Under the pieces are notes generated by a model that was not told where the DNA came from, searched no databases, and saw only the letters and a program-made list of their open reading frames with translations. DNA of 51,434 bases from Bacillota bacterium (lineage in GTDB: Bacteria > Bacillota > Clostridia > Christensenellales > UMGS416): NCBI GenBank assembly GCA_023428265.1, contig JAEYYW010000159.1:1-51434 (forward strand), given 5' to 3'. Positions 16,191-23,759 of this stretch are shown here, piece by piece. A program made the translations under genes and the position numbers. Each line of letters begins with the position of its first letter. Positions within the stretch are counted from its first letter, which is position 1.

Positions 16191-17258
16191 ATGGGCACGT
16201 TCCAGTTCATTGGCGGCGAAACGCTGAAGCCGAAATATGAGGATGCCGGCCAACTGAAGTTTGGCAAGCTTTTTACAGACTATATGCTCACGATGGACTA
16301 TTCGCCGGAGCAGGGCTGGCATGACAAACTGATCCAGCCCTACGGCGATTTCCGGCTGGATCCGGCTGCCATGGTGCTGCATTACGGCCAGGCGATGTTT
16401 GAGGGCCTGAAGGCCTATAAGTCGCCAGAGGGAAAGACGCTGCTTTTCCGCCCCAAAGACAACTTCAAGCGCATGAACAGCTCGGCCCGCCGCCTGTGCA
16501 TGCCGGAAATTGATGTGGACACCGTATATGAGGGGTTGCTGGAGCTGCTCCGCGTGGAAGAGGCCTGGATCCCGGCCGCTCCAAACACATCGCTCTATAT
16601 CCGCCCCACAATGATTGCCACCGATCCCTATCTGGGCGTGAAGGCTTCGGACAACTATCGTTTCTTCATCATCCTGAGCCCGGTGGGCCCATACTATGCC
16701 GAGGGCTTCAACCCAATCAAGATCTTCGTGGAAAACGAGTATGTGCGCGCCGTGAAGGGCGGCATGGGCTATACCAAAGCCGCCGCCAACTACGCCGCCA
16801 GCATCCTGGCCGGCGAAGAGGCCAAGAAGCATGGATACTCCCAGGTGCTCTGGCTGGACGGTGTGCATCGCAGGTATGTGGAAGAGGTGGGCTCGATGAA
16901 CATCTGCTTCCAGATCGGCGATGAGCTGGTCACGCCGGCGCTGGGCGGCACGATCCTGCCCGGCATCACCCGCGACTCCATCCTCACGCTGGCCCGCGAA
17001 GCAGGCCTCAAGGTCACCGAGCGGCCCATTGCCATTGATGAGATCTTCTCCGCCCACGAAAAGGGCTTGCTGAAAGATGTGTTCGGCACAGGCACCGCCG
17101 CCGTGGTGTCGCCGGTGGGCGAGCTCAATTGGGACGGCCGCGTGATCACAATCAATGACGGCAAGCCCGGCAAGCTTGCGCTTGAGATGTATGACAAGCT
17201 GACAGGCATCCAGTATGGCAGGGTCGCCGATACCCATGGGTGGATGGTGGAGGTGTAA
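16191..17258 (+). CDS. ilvE: Branched-chain amino acid aminotransferase
   Basis: A 355-residue PLP-dependent class IV aminotransferase acting on leucine, isoleucine and valine. The PLP lysine is expected at Lys196 in GMGYTKAAANYAAS. Conserved blocks include LHYGQAMFEGLKAY, YIRPTMIATDPYLGV and LGGTILPGITRDSIL. AAGGG at 16178-16182 has normal spacing only to the ATG at 16191, not to the one at 16185. The stop codon overlaps the left end of a palindromic element (17257-17340), which separates it from asd. Confidence 0.95.
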   Translation: MGTFQFIGGETLKPKYEDAGQLKFGKLFTDYMLTMDYSPEQGWHDKLIQPYGDFRLDPAAMVLHYGQAMFEGLKAYKSPEGKTLLFRPKDNFKRMNSSARRLCMPEIDVDTVYEGLLELLRVEEAWIPAAPNTSLYIRPTMIATDPYLGVKASDNYRFFIILSPVGPYYAEGFNPIKIFVENEYVRAVKGGMGYTKAAANYAASILAGEEAKKHGYSQVLWLDGVHRRYVEEVGSMNICFQIGDELVTPALGGTILPGITRDSILTLAREAGLKVTERPIAIDEIFSAHEKGLLKDVFGTGTAAVVSPVGELNWDGRVITINDGKPGKLALEMYDKLTGIQYGRVADTHGWMVEV

Positions 17259-17340
17259 CTCCTCCTGTTGCCTCCGGCAGCTTCCCCCCACAAGTGTGTG
17301 GGTGGAGGGAGAGGTGGCAGCACAGCTTCCGGAGGGAGTT
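17257..17340 (+). repeat. Short member of the palindromic element family (copy D)
   Basis: The left end AACTCCTCC and right end GGAGGGAGTT form near-perfect terminal inverted repeats, and the left arm continues CTGTTGCCTCCGGCAG much like the other copies. At 84 bp it is shorter than the copies of about 115 bp at 27681, 29923 and 33131. It begins within the ilvE stop codon. Confidence 0.6.
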
Positions 17341-17381
17341 TCCAGGCATACACTATACTAAACTCAAAAAGGACTGATACT

Positions 17382-18467
17382 ATGGATCGCAAATTCCGAG
17401 TCGGCATTGCCGGCGGCACCGGCATGGTGGGGCAGCGGTTTGCGCTGCTGCTGGCCAACCATCCCTGGTTTGAGGTCACGTCCATTTCAGCCAGCCCCCG
17501 GTCGGCGGGGCTGACATATGCCGAAGCGGTGAAGGGCCGCTGGAACATGCCCGAGGCTCTGCCGGAAAACCTCAAGTCCATCGTCGTGCGTGACGCCTCC
17601 GATGTGGCCGCCGTGACCGCTGATGTGGATTTCCTGTTCTGCGCCGTGGACATGGACAAGGCCGCCACCAAGGCGCTGGAGGAGGCCTATGCCCGTGCAG
17701 AGACGCCGGTGGTCTCCAATAACTCAGCCAACCGCATGGTGCCGGACGTGCCGATGATGATCACCGAGATCAACCACGGCCACGCCGCCGTCATTGAGTC
17801 CCAACGCCGCCGCCTGGGCACCCAGCGGGGTTTCATCACCGTGAAGCCCAACTGCTCGATCCAGAGCTATGTGCCGGCGCTGGAGCCGCTCAGGGATTTT
17901 GGCATTTCCAAGGTGCTGGCAGTGACGTATCAGGCCATTTCCGGCGCCGGCAAGACCTTTGAAACAATGCCGGAGATTGTGGACAATGTGATCCCCTACA
18001 TCGGCGGTGAAGAGGAAAAGAGCGAGAAGGAGCCGCTGAAGATTTGGGGCCATGTTGAAAATGGCCAGATCGTAAATTCGGCAGGCCCCGATATCACCGC
18101 CCAGTGCCTGCGCGTGCCGGTGACCGACGGACACCTGGCGGCAGTCTTTATGAGCCTGGAGAAGAAGGCGACCAAGGAAGAGATCGTCGACCGTTGGCGC
18201 AACTATGAGAGTGTGCCCGCGAAACTGGGCTTGCCCAGCGCGCCGGACCCGTTCCTCTATTATTTTGAGGAAGACAACCGGCCCCAGACCAAGTTGGACC
18301 GCAATCTCGGCAATGGCATGGCTGTATCAATGGGCCGCCTCAGACCTGATACGCAGTATGACTGGAAGTTCATCTGTCTGTCGCACAACACGCTGCGCGG
18401 CGCTGCCGGTGGCGGCGTGCTTGCCGCGGAGATGCTGGTGAAGCAGGGGTATATTACCAAGAAGTAG
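17382..18467 (+). CDS. asd: Aspartate-semialdehyde dehydrogenase
   Basis: A 361-residue enzyme that reduces aspartyl phosphate to aspartate semialdehyde, the substrate of Hom and of the lysine/diaminopimelate branch. The NADP-binding motif GIAGGTGMVGQRF is at residues 8-20 and the catalytic Cys is Cys158 (VKPNCSIQSY). The insert GAGKTFETMPEIVDNVIPYIGGEEEKSEKE marks the archaeal/fungal-type branch rather than the E. coli-type enzyme. GGAC preceded by an A-run at 17366-17374 serves as ribosome binding site. A strong terminator follows. Confidence 0.94.
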   Translation: MDRKFRVGIAGGTGMVGQRFALLLANHPWFEVTSISASPRSAGLTYAEAVKGRWNMPEALPENLKSIVVRDASDVAAVTADVDFLFCAVDMDKAATKALEEAYARAETPVVSNNSANRMVPDVPMMITEINHGHAAVIESQRRRLGTQRGFITVKPNCSIQSYVPALEPLRDFGISKVLAVTYQAISGAGKTFETMPEIVDNVIPYIGGEEEKSEKEPLKIWGHVENGQIVNSAGPDITAQCLRVPVTDGHLAAVFMSLEKKATKEEIVDRWRNYESVPAKLGLPSAPDPFLYYFEEDNRPQTKLDRNLGNGMAVSMGRLRPDTQYDWKFICLSHNTLRGAAGGGVLAAEMLVKQGYITKK

Positions 18468-18492
18468 AAGTAAACAACACGAGCGTTATTTG

Positions 18493-18513
18493 GCCCCGCG
18501 ATGCGGGGCTTTT
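18493..18513 (+). terminator. Intrinsic terminator of asd
   Basis: GCCCCGC at 18493-18499, loop GAT, GCGGGGC at 18503-18509, followed by TTTT. Confidence 0.85.
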
Positions 18514-18579
18514 CTATTCCAACTTTAGCATCTATAATTCATTGTGAATGTACTATGTGTGTCAAGATGGAGGATGCTG

Positions 18580-19344
18580 ATGATTAGTATTGATATTATC
18601 AATGAGCTTATACATATGGGGGAGAAAATTCATATTAATTCAGGGGAACCTTTTCCGTATGCCGATGTTTCTCAATATATTACCTGGAAAACGAAAGTGC
18701 TAAACTACATTTCGACAGAACTAGGTTTGAACAACACATATGTTAAATCTGTAGAGTTTGCGCTTCGCGCAAAATATGTGAGTAATATACAACAAGCTAT
18801 TAGAATTCTAAATTCTCTAGTAGATGATTGTCGACAAGGAAGAATAGAAAGTACTGAGAGCATAATTATTGATAGAAAAACCAGCAATCCTCTTGATAAT
18901 ATCAGAGCTATATGTGACAGGTTTAATTTTGTAGCAAAAGTGCTTCGAAAAACCCATAATGGAAAAGAGATATTAGCAATCTCTAGTGAATATGATGTCC
19001 AAGATTTGCTCTATGCTTTGCTCTTATTATACTTTGACGATGTTCGTCCTGAAGAATGTACCCCTAGTAGTGCGGGAAAATGCAGTAGAATGGATTTTTT
19101 GATAAAATGTGAGAAGATAGTGATAGAGGTGAAGAAAACTCGGCAAGGATTAGGAGATAAGGAGATTGGTTGTCAACTTATTGAAGATATTGCCAGATAT
19201 CATTCACATCCTGATTGCAAGACTTTGGTTTGCTTTGTATATGATCCTGATTCGTTTATTAGAAATCCACGTGGTCTTGAAAGTGATCTATGTGTAAAAA
19301 ACGAACATGGATTATCTGTTGAAGTTTATATACGACCAATATGA
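18580..19344 (+). CDS. AT-rich PD-(D/E)XK nuclease-like protein
   Basis: A 254-residue protein. The C-terminal half shows a PD-(D/E)XK nuclease core: Asp172 (RMDFLIK), then Glu183 and Lys185 (VIEVKKTR), followed by QLIEDIARY at 199-207 and CFVYDPD. The first 140 residues are helical and unknown. Related nuclease domains occur in restriction-like and defence contexts, but this gene stands alone with no methylase or partner. Its coding sequence is clearly AT-rich with many ATA, AGA and TTA codons, unlike every neighbour, which suggests horizontal acquisition. GGAGG at 18569-18573 selects the ATG at 18580. Confidence 0.75.
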   Translation: MISIDIINELIHMGEKIHINSGEPFPYADVSQYITWKTKVLNYISTELGLNNTYVKSVEFALRAKYVSNIQQAIRILNSLVDDCRQGRIESTESIIIDRKTSNPLDNIRAICDRFNFVAKVLRKTHNGKEILAISSEYDVQDLLYALLLLYFDDVRPEECTPSSAGKCSRMDFLIKCEKIVIEVKKTRQGLGDKEIGCQLIEDIARYHSHPDCKTLVCFVYDPDSFIRNPRGLESDLCVKNEHGLSVEVYIRPI

Positions 19345-19356
19345 TGGTTTTCTAAA

Positions 19357-19866
19357 ATGAGAAGAATCGAAGTTTTCCCCTACAACCCCGCCTGGAAAAC
19401 CGCCTTCCTTGAGCTCCAGGCCATGCTCCAGGGCATCCTTGGTGATCTGGCGCTGTGCATCGAGCACGTCGGCAGCACCTCGGTGGAGGGTCTTTCCGCC
19501 AAGCCCATCATCGACATCGATGTGGTGATGGATAGCTATGAGATGTTTCCAGCCATCGTGGGGAAGCTTGCCGCGGCAGGCTTTGAACACCGGGGCGATC
19601 TGGGCATCCAGGGCCGTGAGGCTTTCAAGCGCACCTTTGAGGATGGGTTTATGGCCTATCACCTCTATGTCTGCCCCAAAGATGGAGAGGAGCTTCGCCG
19701 GCACCTGACCCTGCGGGATTATCTGCGCACCCACCCGGATGCCCGCGATGAATACGGAGCGCTCAAAATAGCCAACGCTGACAAATACCGCTATGACATT
19801 GACGGCTACATCGAGGCAAAGGGCCCTTTTATTCGCGCAATCCTGGAGAAGGCACAGCGCGCATAA
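19357..19866 (+). CDS. GrpB family protein (UPF0157)
   Basis: A 169-residue member of the GrpB/UPF0157 family, which has a nucleotidyltransferase-like fold. The family core IEHVGSTSVEGLSAKPIIDIDVVM is present, with GST and the two Asp expected for a catalytic metal site, and YLRTHPDARDEYGALK follows. Its cellular substrate is not established. Base composition is again GC-rich, in contrast to the gene ending 12 bp upstream. There is no clear ribosome binding site, so it may be read together with the upstream gene. Confidence 0.88.
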   Translation: MRRIEVFPYNPAWKTAFLELQAMLQGILGDLALCIEHVGSTSVEGLSAKPIIDIDVVMDSYEMFPAIVGKLAAAGFEHRGDLGIQGREAFKRTFEDGFMAYHLYVCPKDGEELRRHLTLRDYLRTHPDARDEYGALKIANADKYRYDIDGYIEAKGPFIRAILEKAQRA

Positions 19867-19885
19867 CCCTGTAACACTTCAATGT

Positions 19886-19915
19886 CTCAGTAGGGGCCGG
19901 GCTCTGCCCGGCGCC
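19886..19915 (+). repeat. Short GC-rich palindromic repeat, copy 1
   Basis: CTCAGTAGGGGCCGGGCTC is shared exactly with 29868-29886. Here GCCGGGC pairs with GCCCGGC to form a hairpin. Both copies lie between transcription units. Confidence 0.6.
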
Positions 19916-20015
19916 GACTCTTCTTTCCGATGGCTCCTCCTCTGCCGGGCAATAACTTTACCTCTGCCCGTGCGTTTTGTGCTTTGGTTGATTCTTTAAT
20001 TTTGTGAAAAACATT

Positions 20016-20041
20016 TGAACCAATCCCCAGTTTTCACCGAC
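20016..20041 (+). promoter_or_regulatory. Probable ECF-sigma promoter
   Basis: TGAACC at 20016-20021 and CGAC at 20038-20041 are spaced by 16 bp. This resembles sigma-W-like ECF promoters (TGAAAC, 16 bp, CGTA) and lies directly ahead of an ECF sigma gene, which suggests autoregulation. Confidence 0.5.
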
Positions 20042-20069
20042 ATACTCATCGAAGGAAGGAGGTAAGGCG

Positions 20070-20597
20070 ATGGCGGAGCGGGAAGTGCAATGGATCAGCC
20101 GCATGGCCGGCGGCGACGAGAAGGCCTTCGAAGAGTTGTACAACGCCACATCCCGCAAGGTTTTTGCCTACCTCCGGTCCCGAAACATTGACGAGCAGAC
20201 GGCGGCCGACGTGCTGCAAAACACATTCCTTGCCGCCTGGCGCAGCGCCGGGCGCTTCATGGGCGGAGCAAAGCCGCTCACCTGGCTCATCGCCATTGCC
20301 CGCCACAAGCTGGCCGACGAGCTGCGGGTGCGAGAGAGAAATCGGGCCGCGCCGCTGGAAACAGTGGCCGGCGGCCACGACCCCACTGCCGGCACGGAGG
20401 AAAGGCTCAGCGTGCGGCAGGCGGTGGAGACGCTGGCGGAGGAGCAGCGGGAGCTGCTGCACCTGGTGTTTGTGCTGGGGATGGGCTATGCCGAAGTGGC
20501 GGAAGTGCTGGAAGTGCCGGAGGGCACGGTGAAATCCAGAATGCATGCGTTGAAGAAACAGCTGGCCGGAAAGCTGGCGACGGAGGTGGGTGCATGA
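20070..20597 (+). CDS. ECF-type RNA polymerase sigma factor
   Basis: A 175-residue group IV sigma factor. Region 2 spans about residues 20-85 (YNATSRKVFAYLRSRNIDEQTAADVLQNTFLAAW) and region 4 about 115-165 (GYAEVAEVLEVPEGTVKSRMHALKKQL). It binds core RNA polymerase and directs it to stress or envelope promoters; the signal is unknown. GGAAGGAGGTAAGG is the ribosome binding site. It overlaps the anti-sigma gene by 4 bp and opens a four-gene operon that ends at 21526. Confidence 0.93.
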   Translation: MAEREVQWISRMAGGDEKAFEELYNATSRKVFAYLRSRNIDEQTAADVLQNTFLAAWRSAGRFMGGAKPLTWLIAIARHKLADELRVRERNRAAPLETVAGGHDPTAGTEERLSVRQAVETLAEEQRELLHLVFVLGMGYAEVAEVLEVPEGTVKSRMHALKKQLAGKLATEVGA

Positions 20598-20908
20598 TTT
20601 GCGAGACGGCGCAGGAAAAGCTGCCGGAGCTTTTGACCGGCGCGCTGGACAGACAAACGGAGCTGGAGACGCTGACCCACCTGGCGGGATGCGAAGCCTG
20701 CCGCCATGAACTGGCGTTTTGGGCGCAGGTGCGGCAGGCGGCGTTGGAGAACGAAGCCGACGCGGACGAGGATGCCATCCGGGGGGTGCGGCAAGAGCTG
20801 TTTGGCCCAGGCAGCCTGTCGGTGCTGGAGAGCTTCCGGCTGGCGGGCAGGGCGCTGGGCATGGCCGGATCGGCATGCAAGCTGGCGCTGGCATCAATGG
20901 GAATTTAA
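20594..20908 (+). CDS. Zinc-finger anti-sigma factor
   Basis: A 104-residue protein with the His-x3-Cys-x2-Cys zinc-binding motif of ZAS anti-sigma factors (THLAGCEACRHEL, residues 28-40). It should hold the preceding sigma factor inactive. Unlike many relatives it has no clear membrane helix; the end (LGMAGSACKLALASMGI) is only mildly hydrophobic, so it may be a soluble, possibly redox-responsive, regulator. The ATG overlaps the sigma stop codon, which supports coupled translation. Confidence 0.82.
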   Translation: MICETAQEKLPELLTGALDRQTELETLTHLAGCEACRHELAFWAQVRQAALENEADADEDAIRGVRQELFGPGSLSVLESFRLAGRALGMAGSACKLALASMGI

Positions 20909-20957
20909 TGACTGCAATGGCATGACAAACAATGTGATTGAAATGGAGGAAATCATC

Positions 20958-21227
20958 ATGGAAGAGAACAAGAAACACACCGACATTCCCGTGAAGGAAA
21001 TCGGCGAACTGCTGGACGAGGTGTCCACCAAGATCCCCAAGCTGCTGGAAGGCATCCAGAAGAGCTACTACTCGGTGGAAAACGGCGCGAACGCCGGCAA
21101 ATCGATTGCCGCGTTTTATAAGGAGCTCGCCGAGGCGGGGATGCCGCAGGATGTGGTGCTGCGTTTGACCGAGCGGTTCATGGTCTCGGTGAAAGACCTT
21201 TCCGGCCTGGCCCGCAAAGACGACTGA
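20958..21227 (+). CDS. Small soluble partner in the sigma operon, function unknown
   Basis: An 89-residue, charged, helical protein with no membrane segment (EIGELLDEVSTKIPKLLEGIQKSYY). Its C-terminal residues 59-86 (EAGMPQDVVLRLTERFMVSVKDLSGLARK) match residues 50-77 of the next gene product, giving a shared motif of the form AG-x-P-x4-RL-x2-R-x6-DL-x-G. Start chosen at 20958, after GGAGG-type sequence at 20945. Genetic linkage suggests a role in sensing or output of the sigma system. I do not recognise the family. Confidence 0.75.
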   Translation: MEENKKHTDIPVKEIGELLDEVSTKIPKLLEGIQKSYYSVENGANAGKSIAAFYKELAEAGMPQDVVLRLTERFMVSVKDLSGLARKDD

Positions 21228-21236
21228 GGCCGGGCC

Positions 21237-21488
21237 ATGGCAAAAGTTGGTAGAACGCGGAAGCCAAGCGCCGTGCTGGGGTTTATTAAAGCGATGTGGA
21301 TGATATTGGTGATGCTGGTGATGCTGCCGGTGTGGCTGATTCGGGGGGTCGTCGCACGGGCACGGTTCCGGGCGGAGCTCCGGGCGGCGGGTGTGCCGCT
21401 GGAAGCGGTGAAGCGGCTGTCAAACCGCTATAAGCTGAGGCTGCGGGACCTGGCCGGCATCGGCAAAACTGTCGGGGCCCAACCATAA
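21237..21488 (+). CDS. Small membrane-anchored partner in the sigma operon, function unknown
   Basis: An 83-residue protein. One strong membrane helix at about residues 13-39 (VLGFIKAMWMILVMLVMLPVWLIRGVV) is flanked by basic residues. The C-terminal cytoplasmic-type segment, residues 50-77 (AAGVPLEAVKRLSNRYKLRLRDLAGIGK), repeats the motif of the preceding protein. A soluble and a membrane protein with the same tail motif could compete for one partner. The gene starts 9 bp after its neighbour's stop and is the last of the operon. Confidence 0.75.
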   Translation: MAKVGRTRKPSAVLGFIKAMWMILVMLVMLPVWLIRGVVARARFRAELRAAGVPLEAVKRLSNRYKLRLRDLAGIGKTVGAQP

Positions 21489-21500
21489 AGTTCGACTGCA

Positions 21501-21526
21501 CGCCCAGGGCGATCCCTGGGCGTTTT
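21501..21526 (+). terminator. Intrinsic terminator of the sigma operon
   Basis: Perfect 9-bp stem CGCCCAGGG at 21501-21509 with CCCTGGGCG at 21514-21522, loop CGAT, then TTTT. Confidence 0.88.
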
Positions 21527-21664
21527 GTTATATTAATGAACATTTTTGTTGTATACTGGCAAATATTGGGGTATGATAAATTCAGCAATTGGAAACGGTT
21601 GCCAACCTTTGCCTTGTTATTTGGTGCAGTCTGATTCGAGCCGTTTGGCTGGACAGGAGTTCAT

Positions 21665-23743
21665 ATGGCGGGCAACATACTCATGGGGCTTATTTATAAC
21701 GCCGCGTTGCTGCTATCTCTCAGCATTGTTTATCAGGCCGGCTATTTCATCCCGGAAAAGTGGAGGAAACTCACTCCATATGCCAATGGCGCATTGATTG
21801 CGGCTGTGGGCCTGTGCCTGATGACCTTCCCGTTTCAGCTTGAGGCCGGTGTGATTTTTGACACCCGCTCCATTCTCCTTGGTGTGACTGCCTTGATCTT
21901 TGGCGGCATTCCCGTTGTGGTTGCGGCTGTTGTGATGGCCGTCTATCGCATTCTGCTCGGGGGAAGCGGCGCGGCGATGGGTGTGGCTGTCATCGTCGTT
22001 TCCGCCGTTGCCGGCCTGCTGTGGCGGAGGTTTCTGCCGATTATGCGGCGCCGGGCGACATGGCTTAACCTCTATGTGTTTGGCGTTGTGGTCCACCTGG
22101 GCATGCTGGCGTGCACATTCCTGATTCCGTGGCCCCATTCGTTGGATGTGCTTCAGGGCATCGCCCTCCCCGTGATGGCGATTTTCCCGGTGGCCACGGT
22201 GCTCCTTGCCATGCTGCTGCACAACCAGAAGGAGCGGCGGGAGTCCGCACAGCGGATTGCTGAGGCGGAAGGCCGCTACAAAAGCCTGTTTGACGGCAGC
22301 CGCGCGCCGATGATGCTGATTGATCCGGACAATGGCGCAATCATTGACGTAAACCCCGCTGCCTGTGCTTTTTACGGGTGGTCTCAGCAAGAGATGAAGG
22401 CGATGAGCGTCCAGCAGATCAACAGCCTCTCCCCTGAGGAGATTGCGCTGGAGATGCAGCTCGCCGCGCAGGAGAAGCGCAATCATTTTGTGTTCCAGCA
22501 CCGCAATGCCGATGGGAACTCCGTTGATGTTGAGGTATACAGCAGCCCCATTCGGGTTGAGGGGAAAACGCTGCTCTATTCCATCGTGCATGATATCTCC
22601 AAGCGCGTCGCCTCCGAAAACGCGCTGGCTGCCAGTGAAATGCGATTCCGCTTGCTGGTGGAGGGCGCGCCTGACGCCATCTTCATACAGACTGATTACA
22701 AGTTCGCCTATCTGAACAAGGCCGCGGTCGAGCTCTTTGGCGCAAAAAGCGCGGACCAACTGATCGGCACGCCGGTGATGGAGCGTTTCCACCCCGATTC
22801 CCATTCCGTCATACAGCGCAGAATCTATCAGTTGAACTACTGGAAGATGCGGGCACTGCCCAATGAAGAGGTATTTGTTCAGATGGACGGCACTGCCATG
22901 GATGTGGAAGTGTCCGCCGTGCCGATCCAGTATTATGGTAAAGACGGTGCGATTGTGTTTGCCAGAGACATCAGCGAGCGCAAGCGCATGGAGGCGGCAC
23001 GGCGCGAGATGGAGGCTCAACTGCGCCAGCAGCAGAAGCTCGAGGCCATCGGCGTGCTGGCGGGCGGTGTCGCCCATGAGATCAACAACCCCATCAACGG
23101 CATCATGAATTACGCCGAGCTGATTCTGAATGCGCTGGATCCGGCGTCCACGCAGGCTGAATATGCCCGTGAAATCATTCATGAGACCGACCGGGTGTCA
23201 GGGATTGTAAAAAACCTGCTGCAGTTTTCCAGGCATGACAAACAGTCCCACAGTTATGCCAGTATTTATGACATCGTCAACCAGACCATCTCGCTCATCA
23301 AGACGATCATCAAAAAGGACCAGATTGAGCTTGTGATCGATATGGAGGAGGAGTTGCCGGATATCAAATGCCGCAGCCAGCAGATCCAGCAGGTGCTGAT
23401 GAACCTGATGACCAACGCCCGTGACGCTCTCAACGAGCGGTATCAAGGCTATCATGAAGACAAGATCATGAAGCTTTCGTGCCATCGGTTTGAGAAGGAT
23501 GGCAGGCGCTGGCTTCAAATCGAGGTGGAGGATCATGGAGCGGGCATCCCGGATCATCTGAAGGAGAAAATTTTCGAACCATTTTTCTCCACCAAGCCCA
23601 AGGATATCGGCACAGGGTTGGGATTGTCCATCAGTTACGGCATCGTCAAAGACCATCACGGGTCACTCAAACTGAAGTCCACACCGGGTGTCAAGACAGA
23701 GGCGACTCTGGTCTTGCCCGTGGATAACGGCTGGACACTTTAG
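21665..23743 (+). CDS. Membrane sensor histidine kinase with 5TMR-LYT and two PAS domains
   Basis: A 692-residue kinase. Residues 1-185 are membrane-embedded and resemble the 5TM-LYT sensor of LytS proteins (FDTRSILLGVTALIFGGIPVVVAAVVMAVYR). Two PAS domains follow (about 205-320 and 325-440). The dimerisation domain carries phospho-acceptor His471 in GGVAHEINNPINGI, and the ATPase domain ends with GTGLGLSISYGIVKDHHG. The H-box with EINNP is of the NtrB/ATP-sensing type rather than the LytS type, so the sensor and kinase modules come from different classes. AGGAG at 21655-21659 gives the start. The response regulator follows 16 bp downstream. Confidence 0.9.
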   Translation: MAGNILMGLIYNAALLLSLSIVYQAGYFIPEKWRKLTPYANGALIAAVGLCLMTFPFQLEAGVIFDTRSILLGVTALIFGGIPVVVAAVVMAVYRILLGGSGAAMGVAVIVVSAVAGLLWRRFLPIMRRRATWLNLYVFGVVVHLGMLACTFLIPWPHSLDVLQGIALPVMAIFPVATVLLAMLLHNQKERRESAQRIAEAEGRYKSLFDGSRAPMMLIDPDNGAIIDVNPAACAFYGWSQQEMKAMSVQQINSLSPEEIALEMQLAAQEKRNHFVFQHRNADGNSVDVEVYSSPIRVEGKTLLYSIVHDISKRVASENALAASEMRFRLLVEGAPDAIFIQTDYKFAYLNKAAVELFGAKSADQLIGTPVMERFHPDSHSVIQRRIYQLNYWKMRALPNEEVFVQMDGTAMDVEVSAVPIQYYGKDGAIVFARDISERKRMEAARREMEAQLRQQQKLEAIGVLAGGVAHEINNPINGIMNYAELILNALDPASTQAEYAREIIHETDRVSGIVKNLLQFSRHDKQSHSYASIYDIVNQTISLIKTIIKKDQIELVIDMEEELPDIKCRSQQIQQVLMNLMTNARDALNERYQGYHEDKIMKLSCHRFEKDGRRWLQIEVEDHGAGIPDHLKEKIFEPFFSTKPKDIGTGLGLSISYGIVKDHHGSLKLKSTPGVKTEATLVLPVDNGWTL

Positions 23744-23759
23744 CCAGTGGGGGGATAAC

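Noticed and set aside
21713..23182. 489-codon minus-strand frame opposite the histidine kinase
   Set aside because: His-rich shadow product, typical of the reverse frame of a GC-rich gene.
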